From: Streptomyces iakyrus
Lineage (GTDB): Bacteria > Actinomycetota > Actinomycetes > Streptomycetales > Streptomycetaceae
NCBI RefSeq assembly: GCF_000717055.1
Contig: NZ_JNXI01000029.1
Coordinates: 1 to 64,000 of the forward strand
Length of the DNA stretch: 64,000 bases
Direction: 5' to 3'
In this document: in pieces, positions 43,078 to 51,378 of the stretch
Layout: every line of letters starts with the position of its first letter
Position numbering within the stretch: position 1 is the first letter of the stretch
Notes under the pieces: generated by a model
Told to the model about the DNA's origin: nothing
The model's database searches: none
The model's input: the letters and a program-made list of their open reading frames with translations, nothing else
Position numbers and translations under genes: made by a program

Positions 43078-43257
43078 ATGTACTTCACGGACCGTGGCAT
43101 CGAGGAACTGGAGAAGCGGCGCGGCGAGGAGGAAGTCACCTTCGAGTGGCTCGCCGAGCAGCTGCGGACGTTCGTCGATCTCAATCCCGACTTCGAGGTA
43201 CCGGTGGAGCGGCTGGCGACGTGGCTCGCCCGGCTGGACGACGAGGACGACGAGTAG
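43078..43257 (+). CDS. DUF6104-type small protein
   Basis: 59 residues: MYFTDRGIEELEKRRGEEE and then an amphipathic helical segment with an acidic C-terminus (LARLDDEDDE). This small protein is conserved in Streptomyces next to kgd and usually annotated DUF6104. The start ATG at 43078 follows GGGGG. It sits just beyond the kgd terminator. Function is unknown. Confidence 0.85.
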   Translation: MYFTDRGIEELEKRRGEEEVTFEWLAEQLRTFVDLNPDFEVPVERLATWLARLDDEDDE

Positions 43258-43293
43258 GGACCGGTTGCACCCGCTCCGGCCGCTGCGGGGGCG

Positions 43294-44127
43294 TCAGTCG
43301 CGTGGGCGTGTGAGGTCGTAGGTCAGGCCCAGGGCGCCGTGGGCGAGGAGCAGTGCCCCGGCCGTGGCCCAGCCGCCGCCTCGCCGCCGCAGGCCCCTGA
43401 CCAGCAGCGGCAGGCCCGCCGCCAGCTGCGCGAGGGCCAGGGCGCGGGCCCTGGGGCCGCCCGTCCAGGGCATCCAGGGGCCGAGGCGGGTGTGGTGGTC
43501 GACGGGGTCGCGTTCAGCGCCCGCCTCGCGTCGGCCGGTGCTCTCGACGGGCCTGCTGTCGGGCCGGCGGGCGGCGGCTTCCCGGAGGCGGCCGGCGGGT
43601 TCGCCGGGGGCCATCTCCGCGGGGAGGGAGACGCCCGCGCGCGCCAGGACCGCGAGCAGGCCGCGCAAGCGGCTTCGTGCGTCGGCCGTGGTGTCGGGTT
43701 CGGCCAGCCGGTCGAGATCCTGGACGTCCAGGACGGGGTCGAGGCCCATCCGTGCGGCGAAGGTGCGCATCGCCTCGCCCTCCCCCGCCGGGACACCGCT
43801 CGCGAGCCAGACGAACCCGACCGGGCGGCGGAAACCGGACGCGAGCGTGAAGCCCGCGTGGTCGGTGTCCCACCACAGGGCGAGCACGGGCCAGGGAGCG
43901 CCGACGGCGAGGGCCGTGGCCCAGCCGGTGGCCACGCGGTCGACGGGCTCGGCGCCGTCCCGCCAGGGCCGGCCCTCGGGGACGAGCACGCTCCAGGTGT
44001 CGCCCGCGGGCGTGAGCTGCATCGGCTCGCGCAGCAGACCCGCGACGGGGGCCACGCGCCCGGGCGCCGCCCGGCACAACAGCAGCGCCCCGGCTGCGGG
44101 ACCGGTACGGGCGGCTTCCGTCGACAT
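43294..44127 (-). CDS. Conserved hypothetical protein with C-terminal hydrophobic segment
   Basis: 277 residues. The N-terminal half is a beta-rich domain with Trp-containing strands (DTWSVLVPEGRPWRDG, VLALWWDTDHAGF, RPVGFVWLASG), the middle is helical and Arg/Asp-rich, and the C-terminus has one or two hydrophobic stretches (LALAQLAAGLPLLVRG, AGALLLAHGALGL). No catalytic motif is recognised. ATG at 44127 is taken. A GTG at 44133 is also in frame. Confidence 0.7.
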   Translation of the reverse strand: MSTEAARTGPAAGALLLCRAAPGRVAPVAGLLREPMQLTPAGDTWSVLVPEGRPWRDGAEPVDRVATGWATALAVGAPWPVLALWWDTDHAGFTLASGFRRPVGFVWLASGVPAGEGEAMRTFAARMGLDPVLDVQDLDRLAEPDTTADARSRLRGLLAVLARAGVSLPAEMAPGEPAGRLREAAARRPDSRPVESTGRREAGAERDPVDHHTRLGPWMPWTGGPRARALALAQLAAGLPLLVRGLRRRGGGWATAGALLLAHGALGLTYDLTRPRD

Positions 44128-44198
44128 GGTCACACGCTAGGGCGAATTGTCGGCGTGTGAGCACTTATACCTGCTCACCCCTCCCCGAAACGGGTGTC

Positions 44199-44226
44199 TT
44201 GACTTTCCCAAGCCGCGATATATCGT
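44199..44226 (+). promoter_or_regulatory. Putative promoter with palindrome over the -10 region (DUF4097-PadR unit)
   Basis: TTGACT at 44199-44204 and TATCGT at 44221-44226, 16 bases apart, suit a vegetative promoter. CGATATATCG (44216-44225) is a perfect 10-bp palindrome that overlaps the -10 element, and a second CGCGATAT follows at about 44239-44246. A regulator binding the palindrome would repress. The downstream PadR protein is the likely one. Confidence 0.55.
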
Positions 44227-44275
44227 GAATACGAGAGGACGCGATATGGCGCGTCGAGACGGGGAGGTCTGCACC

Positions 44276-45247
44276 ATGTCCGAGTGGTCCGTCACGGAAC
44301 CGAGGAAGCTCACCTTCGACGAGCCCGTGAGCGATCTGCACGTGCGTCTCGTCAACGGAACGGTGAACGTGGTGGGCACGGACGAAGGTTCCGCCCGCCT
44401 GGAGATCTCCGAGATCGAGGGGCCGCCCCTGGTGGTGACCCAGCAGGGCGGCGTCCTCACGGTGGCCTACGAGGACCTGCCCTGGAAGGGCTTCCTCAAG
44501 TGGCTGGACCGCAAGGGCTGGCGCCGCAGCGCGGTGGTCTCCCTGGCCGTCCCGGCCGGCACCCGCGTCGAGGTGGGTGTGGTCGGCGCGGCAGCCGTGA
44601 TCTCCGGCATCCACGGTCCGTCGGTGGTGAAGGGCGTCACCGGCGACACGACGCTCGTGGGCCTCTCCGGCCCGGTCCGCGCCGACACGGTCTCCGGCAG
44701 CCTGGAGGCCCAAGACGTGACCGGCGACCTCCGGTTCAACTCCGTCTCCGGCGACCTCACGGTGGTCGAATGCTCCGGCCCCTCCGTGCGGGCGGACTCG
44801 GTGAGCGGCTCGATGATCGTCGACCTCGACCCGGACGGCCCGACGGACGTGCGGCTGACCAGCGTCTCGGGTGAGATCGCGATCCGGCTGCCGTACCCGG
44901 CGGACACGGAGGTCGAGGCCAACACCGCGAGCGGCTCCGTCTCCAACGCCTTCGAAGGCCTCCGGGTGCACGGCCAGTGGGGCGCCCACAAGATCACCGG
45001 CCGCCTCGGCGCGGGCACCGGCAGACTGCGGGCCACCACCGTCTCCGGCTCGATCGCCCTGCTGCGCCGCCCGGCCGGAGAGGACGAGCCCGCCGAGCCG
45101 TGGGACACCCCGCCCGCCGGCCACAGCGCCCCGGCGGCCCCGGCGAGGGGCCCCGAGGGCGGCTCGGGAGACAATTCCGTCTCCGGCCCGGGCGATGCCC
45201 CCACCACCGTCCCGGCCGACGGTACGACCGACAAGAAGGTGCTCTGA
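44276..45247 (+). CDS. DUF4097 family adhesin-like beta-strand protein
   Basis: 323 residues of repeated beta strands: VSGSLEAQDVTGDLRFNSVSGDL, SVSGSMIVDL, SVSGEIAI and TVSGSIALL are successive strands of the DUF4097 (putative beta-helix) fold. It lacks a signal peptide or TM helix, so it should be cytosolic unless attached by a partner. The tail is Pro/Ala-rich. ATG at 44276 follows GGGGAGG. It is followed 1 base later by the PadR gene, so the two form an operon. In relatives such pairs act in envelope or surface-stress control. Confidence 0.85.
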   Translation: MSEWSVTEPRKLTFDEPVSDLHVRLVNGTVNVVGTDEGSARLEISEIEGPPLVVTQQGGVLTVAYEDLPWKGFLKWLDRKGWRRSAVVSLAVPAGTRVEVGVVGAAAVISGIHGPSVVKGVTGDTTLVGLSGPVRADTVSGSLEAQDVTGDLRFNSVSGDLTVVECSGPSVRADSVSGSMIVDLDPDGPTDVRLTSVSGEIAIRLPYPADTEVEANTASGSVSNAFEGLRVHGQWGAHKITGRLGAGTGRLRATTVSGSIALLRRPAGEDEPAEPWDTPPAGHSAPAAPARGPEGGSGDNSVSGPGDAPTTVPADGTTDKKVL

Positions 45248-45248
45248 C

Positions 45249-46316
45249 ATGCCCCCCGTCTTCGCCCACGGCCGCCTCCGCCTCTACCTGCTGAAGCTGC
45301 TGGACGAGGCTCCTCGCCACGGCTACGAGGTGATCCGCCTGCTGGAGGAGCGGTTCCAGGGGCTGTACGCACCGTCGGCGGGCACGGTCTACCCGCGCCT
45401 GGCCAAGCTGGAGGCCGAGGGCCTGGTCACCCACACCACCGAGGGCGGCCGCAAGGTCTACTCGATCACCGACGCGGGCCGCGCCGAACTGGCCGACCGC
45501 AGCGGCGAGCTGGCCGACCTGGAACTGGAGATCAGGGAGTCCGTCGCGGAACTGGCCGCGGAGATCCAGGCCGACGTGCGCGGAGCCGCCGGCGACCTGC
45601 GCCGCGAGATGCGCGCAGCGGCGACGGAGGCCCGCCGGGACACCGGCACCAAGGACGACGGCCCGGCCGGGGCCCCCTACGGCGACTTCTCGCAGTACGG
45701 CGACAAGGAGACCTGGCGCATCGCCAAGGAGGAGATGCGCCGCGCCCGGCAGGAGTGGAAGGAGCAGGCCCGGCGGGCGAAGGACGAGAGCCGCCGCGCC
45801 CGCGAGGACGCCCAGCGCGCCCGCCGCCAGGCCAAGGAGGCCCAGGAACAGGCCCGGGCACAGGCCCAGGAGCAGGTCCAGCGCATCACCCGCCGCGTCC
45901 AGGAGCAGGTGCAGGACCACTTCGCCCGCGGTGACTGGCCGACGGGTCTGCGCGAGGGCCTGACCGAACTGGTCAAGGAAGTCGGCGAGTTCGGAAAGGA
46001 CTACGGCAAGGACCTCGGCAAGGACCTCGGCTTCGACTGGACCGGCACCGGCAGGTCGGCCGAGGAGCCGAGCCACGCACAGCCCCCGGAGGACTTCCCG
46101 GCCGCCTACGAACCGGCCTGGGCCCATGAGGACGCCGCGGACTCCACCGGTGACCCGGCCCGCGACCTGGACCGCCTGCTCGACCGCTTCCGGGACGACA
46201 TCCGTGACGCTGCCCGCGACCACGGCGTCACCCCCGACCAGCTGCGCGACGCCCGCCGCCATCTGTCGACGGCGGCGGCCCACATAGGAGCCCTCCTGCG
46301 CACACAGGGCACGTAG
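45249..46316 (+). CDS. PadR family transcriptional regulator with long coiled-coil C-terminus
   Basis: 355 residues. PadR winged helix at about 8-85 (LRLYLLKLLDEAPRHGYEVIRLLEE, then GTVYPRLAKLEAEGLV and GRKVYSITDAGRAEL). The following 180 residues are strongly charged coiled coil (RRAREDAQRARRQAKEAQEQA) and the last part is acidic. Normal PadR proteins are about 110-180 residues, so the extension is exceptional and may mediate oligomerisation or protein contact. It probably represses its own operon through the palindrome at 44216. Confidence 0.88.
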   Translation: MPPVFAHGRLRLYLLKLLDEAPRHGYEVIRLLEERFQGLYAPSAGTVYPRLAKLEAEGLVTHTTEGGRKVYSITDAGRAELADRSGELADLELEIRESVAELAAEIQADVRGAAGDLRREMRAAATEARRDTGTKDDGPAGAPYGDFSQYGDKETWRIAKEEMRRARQEWKEQARRAKDESRRAREDAQRARRQAKEAQEQARAQAQEQVQRITRRVQEQVQDHFARGDWPTGLREGLTELVKEVGEFGKDYGKDLGKDLGFDWTGTGRSAEEPSHAQPPEDFPAAYEPAWAHEDAADSTGDPARDLDRLLDRFRDDIRDAARDHGVTPDQLRDARRHLSTAAAHIGALLRTQGT

Positions 46317-46331
46317 CGCGCGCTCGGTCCG

Positions 46332-46904
46332 TCAGCCCGCCTTGGCCTCGCCACCACTGCCGTACAGCACCCGCGCCAGGTGCTCGTACGTCACCCCGTG
46401 GTCGGCGAGGACCTCGGCCGGCACACCGGGGCGCAGGGTCAGGGCCAGCAGGATGTGCTCGTCCCCGATGTGCCGGTCCCGCTGGGCGAGGGCGACCCGC
46501 AGGGAGCGTTCCAGCACGTCCTTGGCTCCCCGGCCGAAGGAGGTACGCCCCGACCACCACCGTTTGTCCTTCCGGTCACCGGCCAGGGCGCCGACCCCAT
46601 GCGCCTCCTCCACCCGGGCGACGATCTCCTCCACGTCGATCCCCAGCCCGGCGAGCGCATCGGTCTCGGCCTGCGTCAGCCCGGCCCGCCGCCGCGCCTC
46701 ACGCAACGCCTCCCGCACGGACTCCCGCCGGTCACCGAGGCCGAGAGCCACGAGCGCGAAGGAGCCACGGCTGCCCTCCCGGTCGAGCAGCGCCAGCAGC
46801 AGATGCTCCGGCTCCACGACCTGCCCGCCCTCACCACCCCCGTCCACGTATTCGTACGCGCTCTTCACCACGTCGCGGGCGTCCTTCGTGAACCGCTCGA
46901 ACAT
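46332..46904 (-). CDS. Stand-alone Clp N-terminal domain protein
   Basis: 190 residues. Two Clp-N repeats: MFERFTKDARDVVKSAYEYV with EPEHLLLALLD, and DVLERSLRVALAQRDRHIGDEHILLALTL. No AAA+ module is present, so it is not a ClpC/ClpB unfoldase but may act as an adaptor or decoy for one. ATG at 46904 follows GGGAGG. Its start shares one base with the stop of the small HTH gene (TGATG), so translation is coupled. Confidence 0.87.
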   Translation of the reverse strand: MFERFTKDARDVVKSAYEYVDGGGEGGQVVEPEHLLLALLDREGSRGSFALVALGLGDRRESVREALREARRRAGLTQAETDALAGLGIDVEEIVARVEEAHGVGALAGDRKDKRWWSGRTSFGRGAKDVLERSLRVALAQRDRHIGDEHILLALTLRPGVPAEVLADHGVTYEHLARVLYGSGGEAKAG

Positions 46905-47113
46905 CAATGCCTCCCGTACTTCTTGTGCACGGCCTGCCTGCTCACACCGAGTTCGGTGGCGATCTCCTGCCACGACCAGCCCTGGTTGCGCGCGTTGCGC
47001 ACCTGCACGGCTTCCAACTGCTCCAGCAGCCGGCGCAGCGCGGCGACGGCCCGCAGGCCGACCCGTGGATCACGGTCACCGGCACGCTCGGCCAGATCGG
47101 TTGCTTCGGTCAT
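46904..47113 (-). CDS. Small HTH regulator of the Clp-N protein
   Basis: 69 residues. The C-terminal half is a helix-turn-helix (GWSWQEIATELGVSRQAVHKKYGRH), preceded by a Leu/Ala/Arg helix that may dimerise. ATG at 47113 has no ribosome binding site, because the predicted -10 box ends only 6 bases upstream, so a leaderless transcript is expected. It leads a two-gene operon with the Clp-N protein and probably binds the twin operators at 47117-47160. Confidence 0.82.
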   Translation of the reverse strand: MTEATDLAERAGDRDPRVGLRAVAALRRLLEQLEAVQVRNARNQGWSWQEIATELGVSRQAVHKKYGRH

Positions 47114-47116
47114 ACC

Positions 47117-47160
47117 GTCAACCTACGTTGACACCCCGGCATGCGTCAACCATCATTGAC
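47117..47160 (-). promoter_or_regulatory. Promoter with twin operators for the HTH/Clp-N operon
   Basis: Two 16-bp inverted repeats of form GTCAA-N6-TTGAC lie at 47117-47132 and 47145-47160, centres 28 bases apart. On the minus strand the -35 TTGACG (47144-47149) and -10 TAGGTT (47120-47125), 18 bases apart, fall inside them. A repressor on either site would block polymerase. Confidence 0.7.
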
Positions 47161-47168
47161 ACACGAAA

Positions 47169-47195
47169 ACGGCCGGCCCACCCGGGACCGGCCGT
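47169..47195 (-). terminator. Hairpin after the oxidoreductase gene
   Basis: ACGGCCGG (47169-47176) and CCGGCCGT (47188-47195) form an 8-bp stem, with inner CCC/GGG pairing. It lies about 20 bases past the oxidoreductase stop on the minus strand. Confidence 0.65.
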
Positions 47196-47215
47196 CGACA
47201 CACCCTCAGGAGGAC

Positions 47216-48181
47216 TCAGGGATTCGTCAGCACGACCTTCCCGAACTGCTCACCCGAAGCCAGCCTCTCGAAGCCCTCACGCGCACGGTCCATGGGCATC
47301 ACCTCGTCGATGACGGGCCGCACTCCCGTCGCGGCACAGAACGCGAGCAGATCCTCCAGTTCGTCCTTCGTGCCCATCGTGGAACCGACGACCTTGAGTT
47401 CGAGGAAGAAGATCCGGGTCAGCTCCGCGTGCGAGGGCCGGTCGCCACTGGTGGCACCGGAGATGACCAGCGTGCCGCCGGGCTTCAGCGACTTCACCGA
47501 GTGCGACCACGTGGCAGCCCCGACGGTCTCGATCACCGCGTCGACCCGCTGAGGCAACCGCGCCCCGGACTCCAGGGCCTCCACGGCCCCCAGCTCCAGG
47601 GCACGCTTCCGCTTGGCCTCGTCCCGGCTGGTGGCGAAGACCCGCAGGCCGGCGGCCTTGCCCAGCACGATGGCGGCGGTGGCGACACCACCGCCGGCGC
47701 CCTGCACCAGCACGGAGTCACCGGGCCGGACCCCCGCGTTGGTGAACAGCATCCGGTACGCCGTCAGCCACGCCGTGGGCAGACAGGCGGCCTCCTCGAA
47801 GGAGAGCTCCTTCGGCTTGGGCAGGATGTTCCAGGTCGGCACGGCAACCTGCTCGGCGAAGGTGCCCTGGTAGCGCTCGGTGAGGATGGAGCGGGGTTCC
47901 TTCGGGCCGACCCCGTGCCCGCTCTGTCCGATCACGGAGTGCAGGACGACCTCGTTGCCGTCCTCGTCGACACCGGCGGCATCACAGCCGAGGATCATCG
48001 GCAGCTTGTCCTCTGCGAGGCCCACGCCACGCAGGGACCAGAGGTCGTGGTGGTTGAGGGAGGCGGCCTTGACCGTGACGGTACTCCAGCCGGGACGGGC
48101 CTCGGGAGCCGGACGCTCTCCCAACTCCAGTCCGGAGAGCGGCTGGTCGCGGTCGATTCGGGCGGCGTAGACAGCGAACAT
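47216..48181 (-). CDS. Zinc-free quinone oxidoreductase-like MDR protein
   Basis: 321 residues of the medium-chain dehydrogenase/reductase type. The NADPH-binding motif is VLVQGAGGGVATAAIVLGKA (about 155-175) and the N-terminal GroES-like part shows NHHDLWSLRGVG and LGCDAAGVD. The structural zinc Cys cluster and the catalytic Cys are absent, so it is of the quinone oxidoreductase class. ATG at 48181 with AAGG upstream is the family start. It lies downstream of malic enzyme on the same strand but is separated by a terminator. Confidence 0.88.
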   Translation of the reverse strand: MFAVYAARIDRDQPLSGLELGERPAPEARPGWSTVTVKAASLNHHDLWSLRGVGLAEDKLPMILGCDAAGVDEDGNEVVLHSVIGQSGHGVGPKEPRSILTERYQGTFAEQVAVPTWNILPKPKELSFEEAACLPTAWLTAYRMLFTNAGVRPGDSVLVQGAGGGVATAAIVLGKAAGLRVFATSRDEAKRKRALELGAVEALESGARLPQRVDAVIETVGAATWSHSVKSLKPGGTLVISGATSGDRPSHAELTRIFFLELKVVGSTMGTKDELEDLLAFCAATGVRPVIDEVMPMDRAREGFERLASGEQFGKVVLTNP

Positions 48182-48537
48182 GGCCTTGACGATAGGTTCC
48201 TCGGGGGGCTGAAGGAACCATCCGGCCCTGTGAGACACGCCCTCTTGCCAGGTGGGCGGGGCGATGTAGCTGCGCACCCGCGTACGGCGAGAAGGGGACG
48301 TGTCGGGGGGTGTCCGCCCGCAGCGGTTGGCGCGTCAACGCCAGTCAGCCGGCGTGAGACCCCATCGCGCCGTTCCGAGGACGGACACCCCCCGGCGCGG
48401 CCCCGACCCACACCCCGGCGGAAGGCGAAGACCTGCACCCCGCCACCGCCGCACCACCCGAACAGCCCACCCCAAAGCAAAGAAATGGCCCCGCCCGATC
48501 CCGGGCGGGGCCACATCACACGAACACCGGCGTCACG
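48182..48537. other. Intergenic leader of the oxidoreductase with long inverted repeat
   Basis: No gene is supported here. GGGGGGTGTCCG (48305-48316) and CGGACACCCCCC (48382-48393) form a 12-bp inverted repeat around 65 bases, in the leader of the gene at 48181. It could fold in mRNA or be a regulator site; I do not recognise a riboswitch class. The malic enzyme terminator is at 48486-48513. Confidence 0.5.
48486..48513 (-). terminator. Malic enzyme terminator
   Basis: TGGCCCCGCCCG (48486-48497) and CGGGCGGGGCCA (48502-48513) form a perfect 12-bp stem with a 4-base loop, about 25 bases after the malic enzyme stop. Confidence 0.82.
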
Positions 48538-49770
48538 TCAGCGCCGGGCCACACCCTCGGCCCGAGCCGCAGCCGCCACCGCGGCCGTGACCGCCGGAGC
48601 GACCCGCTCGTCGAACGGCGACGGGATGACGTAGTCGGCGGCGAGATCCTCCCCGACCACAGCGGCCAGCGCCTCCGCGGCGGCCAGCTTCATCCCCTCG
48701 GTGATCCGGGAGGCCCGCACCTGCAGCGCCCCCGCGAAGATCCCCGGGAACGCCAGCACGTTGTTGATCTGGTTCGGGAAGTCCGACCGTCCGGTCGCGA
48801 CGACCGCCGCGTACTTGTGCGCGACCTCGGGGTGCACCTCGGGGTTCGGGTTCGCCATGGCGAAGACGAACGCGCCCTTGGCCATCGTCGCCACCGCGGA
48901 CTCCGCGACCGTGCCACCGGAGACGCCGATGAACACGTCGGCACCCTCCAGCGCCGCCTCAAGCGACCCGGTGATCCCGGCCTTGTTCGTGAACCCGGCC
49001 AGTTCCTGCTTCACCGGCGTGAGGTCGTCCCGGTCCGCCGACACGACACCCTTGCGGTCGGCCACCGCGACATCCCCGATCCCGGCCTCGACCAGCATCT
49101 TCGCGATGGCGACACCGGCCGCACCGGCGCCGGAGATGACGGCCCGCAGCTCACCCAGCGCCCGCCCGCTCAGCCGCGCGGCGTTCCGCAGGGCCGCCAG
49201 CGTCACCACGGCCGTGCCGTGCTGGTCGTCGTGGAAGACCGGAATGTCAAGCCGCTCCTGCAGCTTCCGCTCGACCTCGAAGCACCGGGGTGCCGAGATG
49301 TCCTCCAGGTTGACTCCGCCGAACGACGGCGCCAGCCGCACCACGGTCTCGACGATCTCGTCGACGTCCGTGCAGTTGAGGGCGATCGGAACCGCGTCCA
49401 CGCCACCGAACTGCTTGAACAGAATCGCCTTGCCCTCCATCACCGGGAGGGAGGCCTCGGGCCCGATGTCACCGAGCCCCAGCACGGCCGTACCGTCCGT
49501 CACGACGGCGACGACCGATGACTTCCACGTGTAGTCGTGCACGAGCTCCGGCTGCTCCGCGATCGCGCTGCACACCTTCGCGACGCCGGGCGTGTACGCC
49601 AGGGACAGGTCGTCCTTGTCACGGACCGGCACGGTGGCCTGCACAGCCATCTTGCCGCCGCGGTGCAACGCGAACGCCGGGTCGAAGGAGTCGAGGGGCT
49701 CCGCACCGCCCTCGTGATCCGTATCGCCGGTCTTGCTCTCGCTGCGAGGATTGACGATCTCCGCTGCCAC
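48538..49770 (-). CDS. NAD(P)-dependent malic enzyme
   Basis: 410 residues. The malic enzyme signature runs through LAYTPGVAKVCSAI, the Lys/Asp active-site region EGKAILFKQFGGVDAVPIAL, and CFEVERKLQERLDIPVFHDDQHGTAVVTLAAL. The Rossmann motif is ISGAGAAGVAIAKMLVEAG. It decarboxylates malate to pyruvate in the cytoplasm. From memory, the S. coelicolor counterpart in this position (SCO5261) is NADP-dependent; the cofactor cannot be decided from this sequence. GTG at 49770 follows AAGGGG. There is no phosphotransacetylase extension. Confidence 0.94.
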   Translation of the reverse strand: MAAEIVNPRSESKTGDTDHEGGAEPLDSFDPAFALHRGGKMAVQATVPVRDKDDLSLAYTPGVAKVCSAIAEQPELVHDYTWKSSVVAVVTDGTAVLGLGDIGPEASLPVMEGKAILFKQFGGVDAVPIALNCTDVDEIVETVVRLAPSFGGVNLEDISAPRCFEVERKLQERLDIPVFHDDQHGTAVVTLAALRNAARLSGRALGELRAVISGAGAAGVAIAKMLVEAGIGDVAVADRKGVVSADRDDLTPVKQELAGFTNKAGITGSLEAALEGADVFIGVSGGTVAESAVATMAKGAFVFAMANPNPEVHPEVAHKYAAVVATGRSDFPNQINNVLAFPGIFAGALQVRASRITEGMKLAAAEALAAVVGEDLAADYVIPSPFDERVAPAVTAAVAAAARAEGVARR

Positions 49771-50395
49771 TTCGTTTTACCCCTTAAATCTTCATTGTTT
49801 TGAGGGTGGCCACTCCTGGTGAGGGGTGGGCGGGCACCGCGCCGGCCCATGTCGTGCTTGTACGTGTATACGTACGGGCGCGTACGCGACGGGCGCGCCG
49901 CACACGCGCCCTGAGCCCCGGATGAGGGGTGTAAAGACCCTTCTTACCGGACGGATGGCATCGACGACGAGTCCATAACGCGAAGGTCACATGACAGCGC
50001 CCTGACTCTTCGTCCAAAATCGGGACAAGCCCTGGACAAACCAGCCACAACCACTCAACCATCAGCGAAGCTCGCATGCCCCGTCTTGAAATCCCGGGAT
50101 ACGCCGAAGTTCTTCCGGCCGGAAGGGGTGATTCCTATAGAAGGTCCGGCCGTGATGTACCGGGGTGGCGCGGTTCGGGGGTCGCCCGTTATCCGATTTT
50201 GACATGGCTGGCCCCCAGAATCGCGCAGTCCGAATGGCAAGATGCCGTAATCACACGAGGTCGCGACACTCGAAGAGGTGTGCTCTCGTCGACCCACGGC
50301 ACTGCCGAAACCTTCGGCGTGCCACGGCGTTGCCGAACCCATCGGCAGCCGCCCGCCCCATCGGCAACTCCACCCATCCGCCGGAGGAACCCACC
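49771..50395. other. Divergent regulatory region between malic enzyme and ABC transporter genes
   Basis: The 625-base gap holds no supported gene. It has AT-rich promoter-like DNA just before the malic enzyme (49780-49800), an inverted repeat GTACG-TGTATA-CGTAC at 49860-49875 and further CGTAC half-sites around 49885. The right part (50100-50395) has the leader of the transporter and a clear GGAGGAA before its start. Confidence 0.55.
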
Positions 50396-51346
50396 ATGAC
50401 CGCAAGCTCCACCCGTCGTACGACCGCCGCGCACTCCCGGCTAGCAGCGGTCGGTGCGATCGCGGTCGCAGGCGCGCTGATGCTCACCGGCTGCGGTGAC
50501 CAGACCAAGGACACCGGTTCGAGCGACACGGCGGCCTCGGCCCCGCTCGCCGACAAGCTGCCCCAGGCCATCCGTGACAAGGGCGTCATCAAGGTCGGCT
50601 CCGACATCGCCTACGCCCCGGTCGAGTTCAAGGACAGCGCGGGCAAGGTCGTCGGTATCGACCCGGACCTCGCCGCCGCCATGGGCAAGCAGCTCGGGGT
50701 CGACTTCCAGTTCGAGAACGGCACGTTCGACACGCTGATCACGGGCCTGCGCTCCAAGCGGTACGACATCGCGATGTCCGCGATGACCGACACCAAGGAC
50801 CGCCAGGAGGGCATCGACTCCGACACCGGCAAGAAGGTCGGCGAGGGCGTCGACTTCGTGGACTACTTCACCGCCGGTGTCTCGATCTACACCAAGAAGG
50901 GCGACGACCAGGGCATCAAGACCTGGTCCGACCTGTGCGGGAAGAAGATCGTGCTCCAGCGCGGCACGGTCTCCGAGGACCTCGCCAAGGCGGAGTCGAA
51001 GAAGTGCCCGGCTGGCAAGAAGATCGCCATCGAGCCCTTCGACAACGACCAGCAGGCCCAGACCCGCCTGCGCGCGGGCGGTGCCGACGCCGGCTCGTCC
51101 GACTTCCCGGTCGCCGCGTACGCGGTGAAGACCTCCGGTGGCGGCAAGGACTTCCAGCTGGTCGGCGAGCAGGTCGAGGCCGCCCCGTACGGCATCGCGG
51201 TCGCCAAGAACCAGACCGAGCTGCGGGACGCCCTCAAGGCCGCCCTCGACGCCGTCATCAAGAACGGCGAGTACGAGAAGATCATGAAGAAGTGGGGCGT
51301 CACGGACGGCTCCATCGACGCAGCCACCATCAACGGCGGCAAGTGA
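50396..51346 (+). CDS. ABC transporter substrate-binding lipoprotein, polar amino acids
   Basis: 316 residues. The lipobox is LMLTGCG (Cys about 33), so it is anchored outside. The periplasmic-binding fold of the PAAT (family 3) type follows: VIKVGSDIAYAPVEFKDSAGKVVGIDPDLAAAMGKQLG, FENGTFDTLITGLRSKRYDIAMSAMTDT, and AAPYGIAVAKNQTELRDALKAAL. The likely ligands are glutamate/glutamine or other polar amino acids. ATG at 50396 follows GGAGG by 7 bases. It is the first gene of a three-gene operon. Confidence 0.93.
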   Translation: MTASSTRRTTAAHSRLAAVGAIAVAGALMLTGCGDQTKDTGSSDTAASAPLADKLPQAIRDKGVIKVGSDIAYAPVEFKDSAGKVVGIDPDLAAAMGKQLGVDFQFENGTFDTLITGLRSKRYDIAMSAMTDTKDRQEGIDSDTGKKVGEGVDFVDYFTAGVSIYTKKGDDQGIKTWSDLCGKKIVLQRGTVSEDLAKAESKKCPAGKKIAIEPFDNDQQAQTRLRAGGADAGSSDFPVAAYAVKTSGGGKDFQLVGEQVEAAPYGIAVAKNQTELRDALKAALDAVIKNGEYEKIMKKWGVTDGSIDAATINGGK

Positions 51347-51378
51347 CCGCAGGTCAGCGGCACTGAAAGGCAACACCC

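Noticed and set aside
46332..46904. ClpC or ClpB unfoldase
   Set aside because: The gene ends after two Clp-N repeats. No AAA+ domain follows.
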